Both the position numbers and the translations under genes were made by a program. Under the pieces are notes generated by a model. The model was given only the letters and a program-made list of their open reading frames with translations. It searched no databases and was not told where the DNA came from. A stretch of 36,402 nucleotides of DNA from contig DAOVKU010000003.1 in assembly GCA_030631665.1 (NCBI GenBank), positions 1 through 36,402 on the forward strand, written 5' to 3'. This document shows, piece after piece, positions 8,091-15,825 of the stretch. Within the stretch, counting starts at the first letter, position 1; each line of letters starts with the position of its first letter. The DNA is from Candidatus Omnitrophota bacterium. GTDB lineage: Bacteria > Omnitrophota > Gorgyraeia > DAOVKU01.

Positions 8091-9401
8091 TCATTTAGTC
8101 TGTAATTTTGACATTATTCTAAAATATACATCAGTATAAATTTTAAAATCACTCTTTTTTATCAATAGTGTATCAATTAAACTACTTCCTGAAATCTTCA
8201 AAAATGCCCTAAGGATTATGCCTGCTCCTACAAAATAGGCAATGCTAGAAGCAAAAGCTGCTCCACTAATACCCCATTTAGGAATAAGAAATAAATTTAG
8301 CATTATATTTATAACCAAGGATGCAAGTGCAGCATAAGTATTAATAATTGGCTTGCCCCTACCAATTATGTCGCTGGCCAATACCTTAGGGATACTAAAA
8401 ATCACTATACCTGGCAATAATATACATAGAGGCTTAACAGACGGGAGATATGCTCGTCCATATAAAGAAAAAATAAAAAATCTACTTAAAATAAAAAGAA
8501 CCAAGGCCATTCCTGTAGTAATAAAAAAAGTATGCCTACATATTACTGGAGTTAATTTATTAGCCTCTTTTGCGTCTAATGAAGATATCTTGGGCAACAA
8601 AACTATGGCCATTGTGCTCGAAATATGCCAAAGCATCTCGGCACCCACTACAGCAATAGAATAATATCCCAAATACATTGCTCCTAAAAAGTACATGACT
8701 AAAAACATATCTAACCGATAATTAAGGAATTGCGCAATATTACCAAGATGTCCTTTAATCCCAAAAACAAGTGAGTCTTTTAATAATTTAAAATTAAGGC
8801 TCATTTTTATTCTTATTAATTTATTAACCCAGAAAATAGAAATAAAACTTGTTAAAACTGCAGCTAATACATATGATAAAACAGCGCCAAATACACCTTG
8901 TCGTAAAATAATTAATGCTATTATGAGAAATCCGAGCAAAAAAGTAGTTTGTAGAATATCTAACAAATTATATCTTTTTATATTATTTTTACCTAATAAT
9001 ATATATTTAAAATATATTACAAGCAAACTGAATGGTATCGCGCAATGGGCAATAAATATATTTATAAAATTTATTTCTTTTAAAAAAAGAGGGTGAGTAT
9101 ACTTAATAAATATTAAAGCAAAAGTTGAAAGAAGAGTTCCTAAAAAGAAAGCTAAAATTAATGAATTTGAAGTAATATTAGATAATTTATATTTCCCTTT
9201 GCCGATAAAATATACATTTGCTGTCCCTACACCTAGGTTTCCCAAGTTTATTATTAAAAGAGGAATTAAAATAATAAATGAATATTCACCTTTACCTACT
9301 GGACCTAGTATTCGCGCTGTAATTATGCTTATAAAAACACTTATAATAAATAGTGCTATGCGTGCTGATAATGTTATAATGCTACTTTTAATTAGGCCCA
9401 A
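8091..9401 (-). CDS. Polysaccharide flippase (Wzx/MATE-like)
   Basis: 436 residues, almost entirely membrane segments (about twelve to fourteen), starting with the amphipathic and hydrophobic ALFIISVFISIITARILGP typical of oligosaccharide flippases of the MVF/MATE superfamily. Such proteins turn lipid-linked repeat units across the inner membrane. The start codon is TTG at 9401, supported by an AGGAG 7 bp upstream; the next ATG is far inside. The gene is one of the most AT-rich in the window, as is common for O-antigen flippases, which diverge quickly and are often transferred horizontally. It follows the methyltransferase after 26 bp. Confidence 0.88.
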   Translation of the reverse strand: MGLIKSSIITLSARIALFIISVFISIITARILGPVGKGEYSFIILIPLLIINLGNLGVGTANVYFIGKGKYKLSNITSNSLILAFFLGTLLSTFALIFIKYTHPLFLKEINFINIFIAHCAIPFSLLVIYFKYILLGKNNIKRYNLLDILQTTFLLGFLIIALIILRQGVFGAVLSYVLAAVLTSFISIFWVNKLIRIKMSLNFKLLKDSLVFGIKGHLGNIAQFLNYRLDMFLVMYFLGAMYLGYYSIAVVGAEMLWHISSTMAIVLLPKISSLDAKEANKLTPVICRHTFFITTGMALVLFILSRFFIFSLYGRAYLPSVKPLCILLPGIVIFSIPKVLASDIIGRGKPIINTYAALASLVINIMLNLFLIPKWGISGAAFASSIAYFVGAGIILRAFLKISGSSLIDTLLIKKSDFKIYTDVYFRIMSKLQTK

Positions 9402-9427
9402 TTATATGCTCCTATATATTTTAATAT

Positions 9428-10249
9428 TTATTTCTCACAGACAGCTAGTAAATCTAAAGAATTTCTTATATTTATCTTTGATACAGTGAAATCTTCCAAA
9501 TCAACATTAGAGAGAGGTGTTGATATGCCTATTATTTTTGAAATGCCTCTAGTTATCAACATTCTTATTTCTTTAGGAATTAAATTTTTAACTTGATAAA
9601 TAGTTAATTTTCTAAGCCTACGGATAAAGCTACGATATTTAAATCTAGACAATTCTTTCTTTTTTATTCTTGCGTTACCCTGGATACCATATAACTCAAC
9701 TGTATTAAAATATATTTGCAGTAATTTATGCAATTCTTTTACAGAAAATTCTTGGATATGAAATGGATTAAAGGGGACATCACCAAGAACTAGACGCGTT
9801 TCTTTGTTTGGTGTAGATATAATACAAAATCCACCAGGTTTTAATACCCGCTGGATTTCGGCTAAACATTTATTATAATCTCTTATATGTTCAATAGCCT
9901 GAAAAAAACAGACTACATCAAAAAAATTATTTGGAAAAGATAAATTTATCGCATCCATCTTCATAAATTCTATGTTATTTTTCTTATAATTAGACTTCGC
10001 ATGTTCTATTGTTTCCCCAGAAAAATCTATGCCAATAATTTTTTTCGCATACTTAGATAAATAATTTGAACCGTATCCTTCACCACATCCTATATCTAAG
10101 ACAACTTTATTTAAGACAAAGGATTTACTAAAATTATATGCTACTAACTGACGATAATAAGACTCTTGATATTTTTTAAGTCCTGGAACTACCCTTTCAT
10201 CGCCCCATTTGCTTGCTAATTGTTCTTTATAGTTATTTATTCTTTTCAT
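9428..10249 (-). CDS. Class I SAM-dependent methyltransferase
   Basis: 273 residues of the Methyltransf_11/25 type. The SAM-binding loop VVLDIGCGEGYGSNYL lies near residues 48-63, the acidic IIGIDFSGETIEHAK follows, then MDAINLSFPNNFFDVV and the post-motif QRVLKPGGFCIISTPN. The C-terminal 90 residues, basic and less conserved, probably carry acceptor specificity. ATGA overlap (4 bp) with the upstream glycosyltransferase indicates coupling. Methylation of a sugar in the same glycan is inferred from position; sequence gives no acceptor. Confidence 0.88.
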   Translation of the reverse strand: MKRINNYKEQLASKWGDERVVPGLKKYQESYYRQLVAYNFSKSFVLNKVVLDIGCGEGYGSNYLSKYAKKIIGIDFSGETIEHAKSNYKKNNIEFMKMDAINLSFPNNFFDVVCFFQAIEHIRDYNKCLAEIQRVLKPGGFCIISTPNKETRLVLGDVPFNPFHIQEFSVKELHKLLQIYFNTVELYGIQGNARIKKKELSRFKYRSFIRRLRKLTIYQVKNLIPKEIRMLITRGISKIIGISTPLSNVDLEDFTVSKINIRNSLDLLAVCEK

Positions 10250-11340
10250 TTATAACGTTCCTTTTTATTTAATAATGCCTTATATAAGCTTTCCATTTTC
10301 CCTGCATTCTTATTCCAATCATAACTTTGAATTACAAATTCCCTGCCTTTCTTTCCCATTTCCAATCGCCTCTCTTCATTTTGCAATAAAACCATCAACG
10401 CATCAGCTATTGCTTGCGGGTTTTTGGGTTCGATCAATATCCCTGTTTCTCCATCCCAAACCGCTTCTGATACTCCTCCGACTCTAGATGCCACCACAGG
10501 GATTTCCATGGCTTGAGCCTCAATAGCTGCAACGCCAAAAGATTCTGATTCTGATATAGATGGCATTACAAAAATATCTATTTGAGAAAGATAAGTAGGC
10601 ACTTGGGAATATGGAACTTCTTCTTGAAATGTTACAATATTCTCAATTTTTAATTTTTTAACCAGTTCAATTAAATAATCTCTTTGATAACCACTTCCCA
10701 CAATTAACACTTTTATATTTTTGTATTGATTATATACTTGGGGAATAGCCTTAATTAAATACTCGACCCCATATTTTGGCAGTAGATGTTTTATCATGCC
10801 AATTGTAATTCTTTTAGATTTAATTTTAGATTGAGGGCTAAATTGATTTATATCTACCCCAAATGGAACAATTTCAATTTTTCTCCAATCTAAGTTAGCA
10901 TATTTCGCAGTAGCTTTAGCTAAAAATTTAGTTGTGGAAGTAACTATAGTCGCTTTTTTTAATATAAATTTTTTACTAAACTGCTGCCTAAATGACTCAA
11001 CACTCTCATTTAAAAAACCAAGAATGTCACTTCCCCAAGTCGATACTATAAAAGGTTTAAAATCGCATAAAATTGGAGCTAACCCAAATGGTTCTAAGTA
11101 ATGCATGTGAATTATATCGGGCCTTATTCTTCTAATAAAACCCTTGAACCATATAATATTCTTTATAGTATTAAAATAAGGAATTTTTAACTTTAATATA
11201 TTGAGTTGATGAATAGTTGCGCCATTGATTTTCGCTTGTCCATTTGAAATTATATGTATTTCGTGTCCTTTTTTTGCAAAATACTCTATCCATCTTTGCG
11301 TATGAATATATCTTGCATCCGAAAGAAAACAAATTCTCAT
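10246..11340 (-). CDS. Glycosyltransferase family 4
   Basis: 364 residues, GT-B fold. N-terminal MRICFLSDARYIHTQRW, the central DIIHMHYLEPFGLAPI and STWGSDI segments, and the C-terminal EX7E pair E266/E274 in SESESFGVAAIEAQAM are all present, so it should be active. The intact EX7E contrasts with the decayed paralogue at 4879-5382. The start lies 13 bp after the UDP-GlcNAc 2-epimerase stop. It belongs to the AT-rich core of the polysaccharide cluster. Donor sugar unknown. Confidence 0.92.
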   Translation of the reverse strand: MRICFLSDARYIHTQRWIEYFAKKGHEIHIISNGQAKINGATIHQLNILKLKIPYFNTIKNIIWFKGFIRRIRPDIIHMHYLEPFGLAPILCDFKPFIVSTWGSDILGFLNESVESFRQQFSKKFILKKATIVTSTTKFLAKATAKYANLDWRKIEIVPFGVDINQFSPQSKIKSKRITIGMIKHLLPKYGVEYLIKAIPQVYNQYKNIKVLIVGSGYQRDYLIELVKKLKIENIVTFQEEVPYSQVPTYLSQIDIFVMPSISESESFGVAAIEAQAMEIPVVASRVGGVSEAVWDGETGILIEPKNPQAIADALMVLLQNEERRLEMGKKGREFVIQSYDWNKNAGKMESLYKALLNKKERYK

Positions 11341-11353
11341 ACTTTTCGCCTTT

Positions 11354-12451
11354 CTAACGCAAATCTTTACTTAATAAAATATTTGCGATTCTTTCTGCTG
11401 CCTTGCCATCCCAAAATTTAGGAATTTTGCCTTTTTTTTCTTTGCCCTTGATTATTTTTAAGCTCTCTTTAATAATTTTTTCTTTATTACTTCCGACTAT
11501 TATATTAGTGCCTTCTGTTACTGTTATGGGCCTTTCGGTTGTTTCGCGAAGAGTAATGCAGGGAATTTTTAGTATTGTTGTCTCTTCTTGAATTCCTCCG
11601 GAATCTGTTAAAACAAATTTTGATTCAGACATCAATTTTAAAAAATCTAGATATCCTAATGCGTCTACTATTTTAAAATTCTTCATTTTTCTAATTTTAT
11701 TATTCAAGCCAAATTCTTCTATTCTTTTCTTAGTCCGCGGGTGAATCGGAAAAACAATTTTTATTTTTTTCTGTATTTCCCCAAAAGCATCTAAAATTCT
11801 AACAAAAACTTTTTTATCATCTACATTGCTCGGCCTATGCAGTGTTAAAGCAGCGTAATCTTTAGGTTGTAAGTTTAGTTTTTTAAGTATGCCAGAATGA
11901 GAAGCTTTCTTAATATGTTTTAGAAGGGTGTCTATCATAACATTGCCGACAAAATGGATTTTATCCTTTGAGATGCCTTCTTTTAGTAAATTCTTATTAG
12001 CATCATGGCAAGTGGTAAATAAATAATCTGAAATGGAATCAGTCAAAATTCTATTTATTTCTTCAGGCATGGTGCGGTCAAAACTTCTCAAACCCGCTTC
12101 AATATGAGCAACAGGTATAAAAAATTTAACTGCTGTCAAAGTACAGGCAATTGTAGAATTAACATCACCTACTACAACGACCAAATCCGGCTTTTCTTTA
12201 AGTAATACTTTTTCAAACTTAACCATAATTTTAGCCGTCTGAACAGCATGAGAAGCTGACCCTACGCCTAAATAAATATCAGGAGGTGGCAATTTTAAAT
12301 CGTCAAAAAATAATTTGGACATTTCTTTATCATAATGCTGCCCTGTATGAACAAGAATAGGGGTAAGCTTAGAACGTTTCTTCATCTCATCAATGATAGG
12401 CGCTATTTTCATAAAATTTGGTCTTGCACCTACAACATTTAATATTTTCAT
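11354..12451 (-). CDS. wecB: UDP-N-acetylglucosamine 2-epimerase (non-hydrolysing)
   Basis: 365 residues from the ATG at 12451. The enzyme interconverts UDP-GlcNAc and UDP-ManNAc, supplying ManNAc or its uronic acid to surface polymers. Family motifs are clear: VVGARPNFMKIAPI at the start, HTGQHYDKEM, VVVVGDVNSTIA, HIEAGLRSFDRTMPEEINR, LTLHRPSNVD and LTDSGGIQEETTILKIPC. An in-frame ATG at 12487 would add 12 residues, but GGAG placed 9 bp before 12451 and the conserved KILNVVGARP beginning fix the shorter form. No ManNAc dehydrogenase (WecC) is in the window, so the product is either ManNAc itself or is oxidised by an enzyme encoded elsewhere. First biosynthetic gene after the inserted nucleotidyltransferase module. 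Confidence 0.95.
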   Translation of the reverse strand: MKILNVVGARPNFMKIAPIIDEMKKRSKLTPILVHTGQHYDKEMSKLFFDDLKLPPPDIYLGVGSASHAVQTAKIMVKFEKVLLKEKPDLVVVVGDVNSTIACTLTAVKFFIPVAHIEAGLRSFDRTMPEEINRILTDSISDYLFTTCHDANKNLLKEGISKDKIHFVGNVMIDTLLKHIKKASHSGILKKLNLQPKDYAALTLHRPSNVDDKKVFVRILDAFGEIQKKIKIVFPIHPRTKKRIEEFGLNNKIRKMKNFKIVDALGYLDFLKLMSESKFVLTDSGGIQEETTILKIPCITLRETTERPITVTEGTNIIVGSNKEKIIKESLKIIKGKEKKGKIPKFWDGKAAERIANILLSKDLR

Positions 12452-12466
12452 ATTCTTTTTCTCCAA

Positions 12467-12485
12467 AATTAAAAAATCAAAACCC
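12467..12485. repeat. Direct repeat, left copy, flanking the nucleotidyltransferase module
   Basis: AATTAAAAAATCAAAACCC on the plus strand. It matches the right copy at 13331-13349 in 18 of 19 positions and has the same orientation. It lies just upstream of the wecB ribosome site. The right copy is the T-tract and 3-prime arm of a terminator; the left copy retains the T-rich tract but no good stem. Confidence 0.7.
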
Positions 12486-12519
12486 ACTTAGAAAATTTTA
12501 AAGTTGTAACATTAGACTG

Positions 12520-13077
12520 TTATTTTTTAATAGCTCCTAAATAAAGCTTCATAATCTGTGGGCGATTTAAAGCTCTCGATAATTCACGGATTTTCGGCGT
12601 TAGGTATCTGCGATTAATTAATTTCTTTTGCATAGACAATATCTTCTTTACATCTTCTATATCTTTTGGCCTTTCAGATATTATTTTATGAACTATTAAG
12701 TCTTCTAGTGAACAAATATTTACTTTTGTCTTTGCCACTTTTCGAATAACAGCGCGCCTAATAGCTCTTTCTTCGTAAGGCAAGGTAGCAAAAATAATAT
12801 CTATGGTTAAATTTTCTGCTTCGACAGGCAAAACTCTCGTTTTACTAATAAATTTTTCCGGTTCAGAAACTAAAACGTGAAATTTGCCTTTTATTTTATT
12901 AACAAATTCTGGCACATTCTCATCTTTGATTTTCACCGTAACATCGATATCTAAGGTAGTTCTCGGCTCTCCCCAAAAAAGATTTGCTATCCCTCCTATA
13001 ATCATATAAGGAATTTTTTGTTTTTTTAAAAATTCGGCTATATCAATTATAGTTTTCTCTAATTGGGTAATAGACAT
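12520..13077 (-). CDS. Nucleotidyltransferase-fold protein (DUF6036/AbiEii-like)
   Basis: 185 residues. The polymerase-beta-type nucleotidyltransferase core is visible: GG at 28-29, then the metal-binding pair D43/D45 (TTLDIDVTV) and a third acidic residue D93 (LTIDIIFATLP). The tail ICSLEDLIVHKIISERPKDIEDV is typical of the AbiEii/DUF6036 group. These proteins may transfer a nucleotide to RNA or protein, and some act as toxins. The start is set by GGAG (13087-13090), 9 bp before the ATG at 13077, which overlaps the stop of the 77-residue gene as TAATG. A longer frame from 13092 would begin inside that Shine-Dalgarno. Toxin function is possible but not shown. Confidence 0.8.
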   Translation of the reverse strand: MSITQLEKTIIDIAEFLKKQKIPYMIIGGIANLFWGEPRTTLDIDVTVKIKDENVPEFVNKIKGKFHVLVSEPEKFISKTRVLPVEAENLTIDIIFATLPYEERAIRRAVIRKVAKTKVNICSLEDLIVHKIISERPKDIEDVKKILSMQKKLINRRYLTPKIRELSRALNRPQIMKLYLGAIKK

Positions 13078-13310
13078 TATTTTTTTCTCCATAAAGAAAA
13101 ATTCTTATGCAGCTGCGTAACTCCCTTTCCATAATCTTTTTGAGACAATAATCTTCCTTTTGTCTTAGAATATTTTTTTAGGTAGAAATCAACTACCTCG
13201 CCAATAAGCCGAATATTTGATTTATTTTTGCGAATAGGCTTTTGGCTATTTTCCCAAATAGCAAACTCTTTCCAGAATTGTCTGCGCTTATCCCATTCTT
13301 TTTCAGTCAT
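13077..13310 (-). CDS. Small protein of unknown function paired with the nucleotidyltransferase
   Basis: 77 residues, very basic and rich in Trp, Lys and aromatic residues (KEWDKRRQFWKEFAIWE at the start), mostly predicted helical. I do not recognise the family. AGGAG 11 bp before the ATG supports the start. The stop overlaps the next gene's ATG (TAATG), so the two are translated together in a fixed ratio, as in toxin-antitoxin or substrate-adaptor pairs. Its position upstream of a nucleotidyltransferase-fold protein makes a partner or antitoxin role plausible, but no antitoxin DNA-binding motif is visible. Confidence 0.65.
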   Translation of the reverse strand: MTEKEWDKRRQFWKEFAIWENSQKPIRKNKSNIRLIGEVVDFYLKKYSKTKGRLLSQKDYGKGVTQLHKNFSLWRKK

Positions 13311-13330
13311 TGGTTATCTTTCTCCTTTTG

Positions 13331-13349
13331 AATTAAAAAACCAAAACCC
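13331..13349. repeat. Direct repeat, right copy, flanking the nucleotidyltransferase module
   Basis: AATTAAAAAACCAAAACCC on the plus strand, differing from 12467-12485 only at one T/C position. The two copies are 864 bp apart and enclose exactly the two-gene module. Confidence 0.7.
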
Positions 13350-13364
13350 GCGGGAGGATTTTGG
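13331..13364 (-). terminator. Rho-independent terminator of the secretin-Wzz-kinase operon
   Basis: On the minus strand the arms CCAAAATCC and GGGTTTTGG (9 pairs including one T-G wobble) enclose a 6-base loop TCCCGC and are followed at once by TTTTTTAATT. It begins 33 bp after the stop of the tyrosine kinase gene. The next ATG (13310) is only 20 bp beyond the T-tract, so the nucleotidyltransferase pair must use read-through or a promoter placed before or inside this hairpin. Confidence 0.85.
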
Positions 13365-13397
13365 CATATACTAGTACACTGATACTCCTATGCACAA

Positions 13398-14213
13398 TTA
13401 TAAGTGCTTATGGATATATTCGGGTATATGGTATTGAATATTAGTTAAAGTGATACCTAATAGCTTAGCACCAACTGCTTTTAAAAGGGATTCTGTTCTG
13501 CTAATTACTTCCCTGCGGGTTCGCTCTGCTTTGACTACCAGCAACACTCCATCGCATACCTTGCTTATTATCCTGGGGTCCGCGTAGGGGATAACTGCCG
13601 GGGTATCTAAAATTATATAATCAAAACGCTTTTTTAAATTATCGAGGGTTTCTTTGAGTTTTGGAGAACTTAATAATTCAGTAGGGCTTGCTTCTACTTC
13701 ACCGGCGCAGATACAAAATAGATTATGTATGCCTGTTTCAATAATTACTTCATCTGTTGTGGCAGTTCCGGCTAATACATCACTAAGGCCCTTTTGCGTG
13801 CTTAGGCCTAAATATGAATCGAGGGCCGGCCTTCTGAGATTACAATCTATAATTAAAACTTTTCTACCTAAATTCTGAGATAAAACTATAGCCAAGTTAA
13901 GAGCGGTTATGGTCTTGCCTTCATGTAAAGAAGAACTGGTGATAACCAGAGTCTTTAAGGCGGCTGCCTCCGGCAAAGATAAGAGCTGTGTCATCAGATT
14001 GCGATACTGGTCTGCTACACGAGAGCGGGGGTCTGCGTAGGCCACAAGCCGGGCGTCAATTCCTTCCCTGGCCGCTTCAGGCCTTTTGGGCACAGTAGGC
14101 GCGACGTATTCGGTAACAGGAGGAAGAGATGGCGGTGCAGCTTTTTTGGAATTCTTATCGCGCTCCTCATGCGCTTTTCTTAGGGCTTCTGAGAGTTTGT
14201 TTTTTTCGTCCAT
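13398..14213 (-). CDS. Polysaccharide-associated tyrosine kinase (CpsD/CapB, BY-kinase family)
   Basis: 271 residues, cytoplasmic, no membrane segment; the partner Wzz protein supplies the membrane part. The family EQYRxL motif appears as DQYRNLMTQL (69-78). The Walker A region is SSSLHEGKT (93-101, K100), where the usual GEGKT has His instead of the first Gly. Walker A-prime is LIIDCNLRRPA with D123, but Asn125 replaces the second Asp. Walker B is IILDTPA with D203. Only two tyrosines (Y261, Y266) remain at the C-terminus in place of a Tyr-rich tail. BY-kinases autophosphorylate and cycle with the chain-length protein to control export. The start follows the Wzz stop with no gap. Activity may be altered, given the two nucleotide-site changes. 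Confidence 0.88.
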   Translation of the reverse strand: MDEKNKLSEALRKAHEERDKNSKKAAPPSLPPVTEYVAPTVPKRPEAAREGIDARLVAYADPRSRVADQYRNLMTQLLSLPEAAALKTLVITSSSLHEGKTITALNLAIVLSQNLGRKVLIIDCNLRRPALDSYLGLSTQKGLSDVLAGTATTDEVIIETGIHNLFCICAGEVEASPTELLSSPKLKETLDNLKKRFDYIILDTPAVIPYADPRIISKVCDGVLLVVKAERTRREVISRTESLLKAVGAKLLGITLTNIQYHIPEYIHKHL

Positions 14214-15818
14214 TTATTGTTTTTCCATCGTTTGCTGGCGAATAAGTTTTTCTTTAATTTTTTGTTCCTGGGTGTTGGAATAAATAGCGGCAAATATTAT
14301 TAAAATTATCAAAAATATTATAAAAATCCATGTCAATCTGGCGTTGCGCACCTTTTGTCGGCGAATTTCCTGGGCGCTGACTATCCTGGAAATAGAACCG
14401 AGAACAGGTAAGTCAATGTATTGCTTAACATCTTCCACTCCTCTAAAAGAATGGTCTGCAAACTCAGCTAAGAAAACACAACCAAAGCCCGACAAAATGC
14501 CTATAACAAAAGCTACAATGGAGGTAAGCAGTCTCTTTGGCTTTGATGGTTTTAGGGGCAGGCGGCCTTCTTCTAAAATTTCATAACGGGTGCCTTTATC
14601 TTTTAACTCTACGGCTGTCAGCCGTGATTCCTCAACTTTCATTTTAAGCATTTCATAAATATTCTGGTTTACACGCACATCTCGGGTTAATTCAGCATAC
14701 ACGCGTTCCTGCTCAGGCAAACTTCCTATTTTAGCTTCATACTCATCCACCAGTCCTTGAAGGCGCTTTCTTCTAGCTTCTAATTCATCAACTTTCTGCC
14801 TGGCATCTTTCTGCCTTTGCTCCAGTCTTTGATAAAACAAAGGAGCGGTTAAGGCTGTGTCGGCATCTATAACTTTTTTGCTCTCGAGGCGAAGCTTTTC
14901 TCTTACCTCCTCAATTTTGGCTATAATAAGAGAAATTTCCGGGTCTTCCGGGTCTTCAACCATTTTGGTATCAAGTTCCGCCTGAAGATTTGAAAGCTCA
15001 ACGGTTAATCTGTTTACATCCGGATTAAGGACTATTAAATCATGTGAAATTATAACCGGTTCATGTCCGGATAATTGCCTGTTTATCCTGCTAAGTTCTT
15101 CTCTGGCCTCTTTAAGAGCCAGCTCTATGGAAGTATGAGAAGTCTGATAGCTGATTAAAAACTGCGTATTCATATCAAGGGCCATGCCGGGTAATTGAAG
15201 GGCTTGTTTTTCTCTAAATTCATAAAGCGTTCTTTCTGCTTTTTCAAGCTGTTTTTTATAAACCTTGGCCTGTTCCTCCGCAAACTTCACGCCTATTAAG
15301 GCCGAGTCGGTCTTTTTCTGTAAGTTTTCTTTAATAAAAAGGTTGATTAAAGTATTAACTATCTTCTGTGCCATTACAGGATCTTTGTCTTCATAGGAAA
15401 TTTGAAAAACATCAGACGCCCTCATAACAACTCCGGTTCTTTTTCTAATGCCCATGATAAGTTTTTCATAAGCTGCCTGGTCGGTAATACCCTTGCTAAT
15501 CCCAAGGGTGTTGACCAAATTGATTAATTGAGGGTAAGATAAGATTTGTTCGGTGAGTGTCCTTAATTTTTCGACCAGAGTGTCTTCTTTAGGCTGTAAT
15601 ATTAATCTTTCCTGATAGGGAATAAGCGGGTTAATAATTTTTTCTTCTTCAACTAAAATTAAAATTGATGATTCATAGTATCTGGTAAGAAAAGAACTGC
15701 CTATGGTAGCAGTGGTAAAAACAACTAAAAAGGGAATAAGAAAAAACCATTTGCGATGAAAGATTATGCGCAAATAGTCTTTTAAGGATGCTTGTATCTG
15801 GTCGGTGGAAATGGCCAT
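14214..15818 (-). CDS. Wzz/GumC-type polysaccharide chain-length co-polymerase
   Basis: 534 residues. Membrane segments at about 24-45 (WFFLIPFLVVFTTATIGSSF) and about 495-513 (WIFIIFLIILIIFAAIY) bracket a large periplasmic part with long coiled coil (about 170-400). The GNVR-like motif LPEQERVYAELTRDVRVNQN lies before the second membrane segment. Such proteins set chain length and bridge the inner-membrane machinery to the outer-membrane exporter. The separate kinase follows directly, matching the split Wzz plus BY-kinase arrangement. The gene begins 7 bp after the secretin stop, which ties secretin and chain-length protein into one operon. It resembles exosortase-associated EPS chain-length proteins (inference by eye). 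Confidence 0.93.
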   Translation of the reverse strand: MAISTDQIQASLKDYLRIIFHRKWFFLIPFLVVFTTATIGSSFLTRYYESSILILVEEEKIINPLIPYQERLILQPKEDTLVEKLRTLTEQILSYPQLINLVNTLGISKGITDQAAYEKLIMGIRKRTGVVMRASDVFQISYEDKDPVMAQKIVNTLINLFIKENLQKKTDSALIGVKFAEEQAKVYKKQLEKAERTLYEFREKQALQLPGMALDMNTQFLISYQTSHTSIELALKEAREELSRINRQLSGHEPVIISHDLIVLNPDVNRLTVELSNLQAELDTKMVEDPEDPEISLIIAKIEEVREKLRLESKKVIDADTALTAPLFYQRLEQRQKDARQKVDELEARRKRLQGLVDEYEAKIGSLPEQERVYAELTRDVRVNQNIYEMLKMKVEESRLTAVELKDKGTRYEILEEGRLPLKPSKPKRLLTSIVAFVIGILSGFGCVFLAEFADHSFRGVEDVKQYIDLPVLGSISRIVSAQEIRRQKVRNARLTWIFIIFLIILIIFAAIYSNTQEQKIKEKLIRQQTMEKQ

Positions 15819-15825
15819 AGTTTAA

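Noticed and set aside
12520-13310. Firm call of an AbiE-type toxin-antitoxin system
   Set aside because: The nucleotidyltransferase fold is visible, but the small partner does not show an AbiEi-like helix-turn-helix, and the size differs.
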